The notes beneath the pieces are model-generated. The model searched no databases, was not told the origin of the DNA, and worked only from the letters and a program-made list of their open reading frames with translations. The position numbers were made by a program, and so were the translations under genes. From an uncultured Eubacterium sp. (GTDB lineage Bacteria; Bacillota; Clostridia; Lachnospirales; CAG-274), in contig UQRG01000106.1 in NCBI GenBank assembly GCA_900543365.1, forward strand, positions 1 through 5,486: DNA of 5,486 bases, read 5' to 3'. Below, piece by piece: positions 5,460-5,486 of this stretch (its first letter is position 1; every line of letters starts with the position of its first letter).

Positions 5460-5468
5460 TGGTATAAT
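5460..5468 (+). promoter_or_regulatory. Extended -10 promoter for a gene beyond the right edge
   Basis: TGGTATAAT is a perfect extended -10 element (TGnTATAAT), directly after the terminator. No good -35 lies 16-18 bp upstream, as is acceptable for extended -10 promoters. Transcription would start near 5475. GAGGTGA at 5474-5480 resembles a ribosome binding site, which would imply a very short leader, or a start farther downstream than predicted. The gene itself is not in the window. Confidence 0.6.
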
Positions 5469-5486
5469 TAGTTGAGGTGATAATTA

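Overview
The window looks like chromosomal DNA from a low-GC Firmicute, probably in the class Clostridia. The supports are high A+T content, strong AGGAGG-type ribosome binding sites, sigma-A-like promoters, and a large Bacillus/Clostridia-type SRP RNA that carries an Alu domain. The four proteins (oligoendopeptidase F, TadA, a HAD phosphatase and glycogen synthase) all read as clostridial. The genus cannot be fixed from this sequence alone.

Layout. Positions 1-253 are very AT-rich and non-coding, with a long nested hairpin at 25-68. A complete SRP RNA gene lies at about 254-523 on the minus strand, with its own near-consensus promoter at 530-558. A minus-strand operon runs from 3724 down to 566: pepF, then tadA (14 nt gap), then a HAD-family phosphatase gene (4 nt gap, with its ribosome binding site inside the end of tadA). 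A short divergent regulatory region (3725-3886) separates pepF from glgA, which is transcribed rightwards. After glgA comes a cluster of three terminator-like hairpins (5339-5458). An extended -10 promoter at the right edge probably serves a gene that begins just outside the window.

How the parts relate. tadA next to the SRP RNA gene is a familiar Firmicute arrangement (in Bacillus subtilis the order is tadA-scr-dnaX), so dnaX may lie just left of the window on the minus strand; this is inference. Here a HAD phosphatase gene sits between tadA and the SRP RNA. TadA edits tRNA wobble adenosine, SRP RNA targets nascent membrane proteins, PepF cleaves oligopeptides, and GlgA builds glycogen. These are housekeeping functions, and I see no mobile element, CRISPR array or defence system.

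The most notable feature is that TadA carries an in-frame C-terminal extension of about 80 residues. It reads as a complete Cdd1 ('pathogenicity locus') helix-hairpin-helix domain, making a tRNA deaminase-HhH fusion. The same protein has Asn at the position equivalent to Asp108 of E. coli TadA. The pepF/glgA intergenic region also stands out: it has a perfectly symmetric -10 element (3777-3786) and two copies of an operator-like near-palindrome about four helical turns apart.
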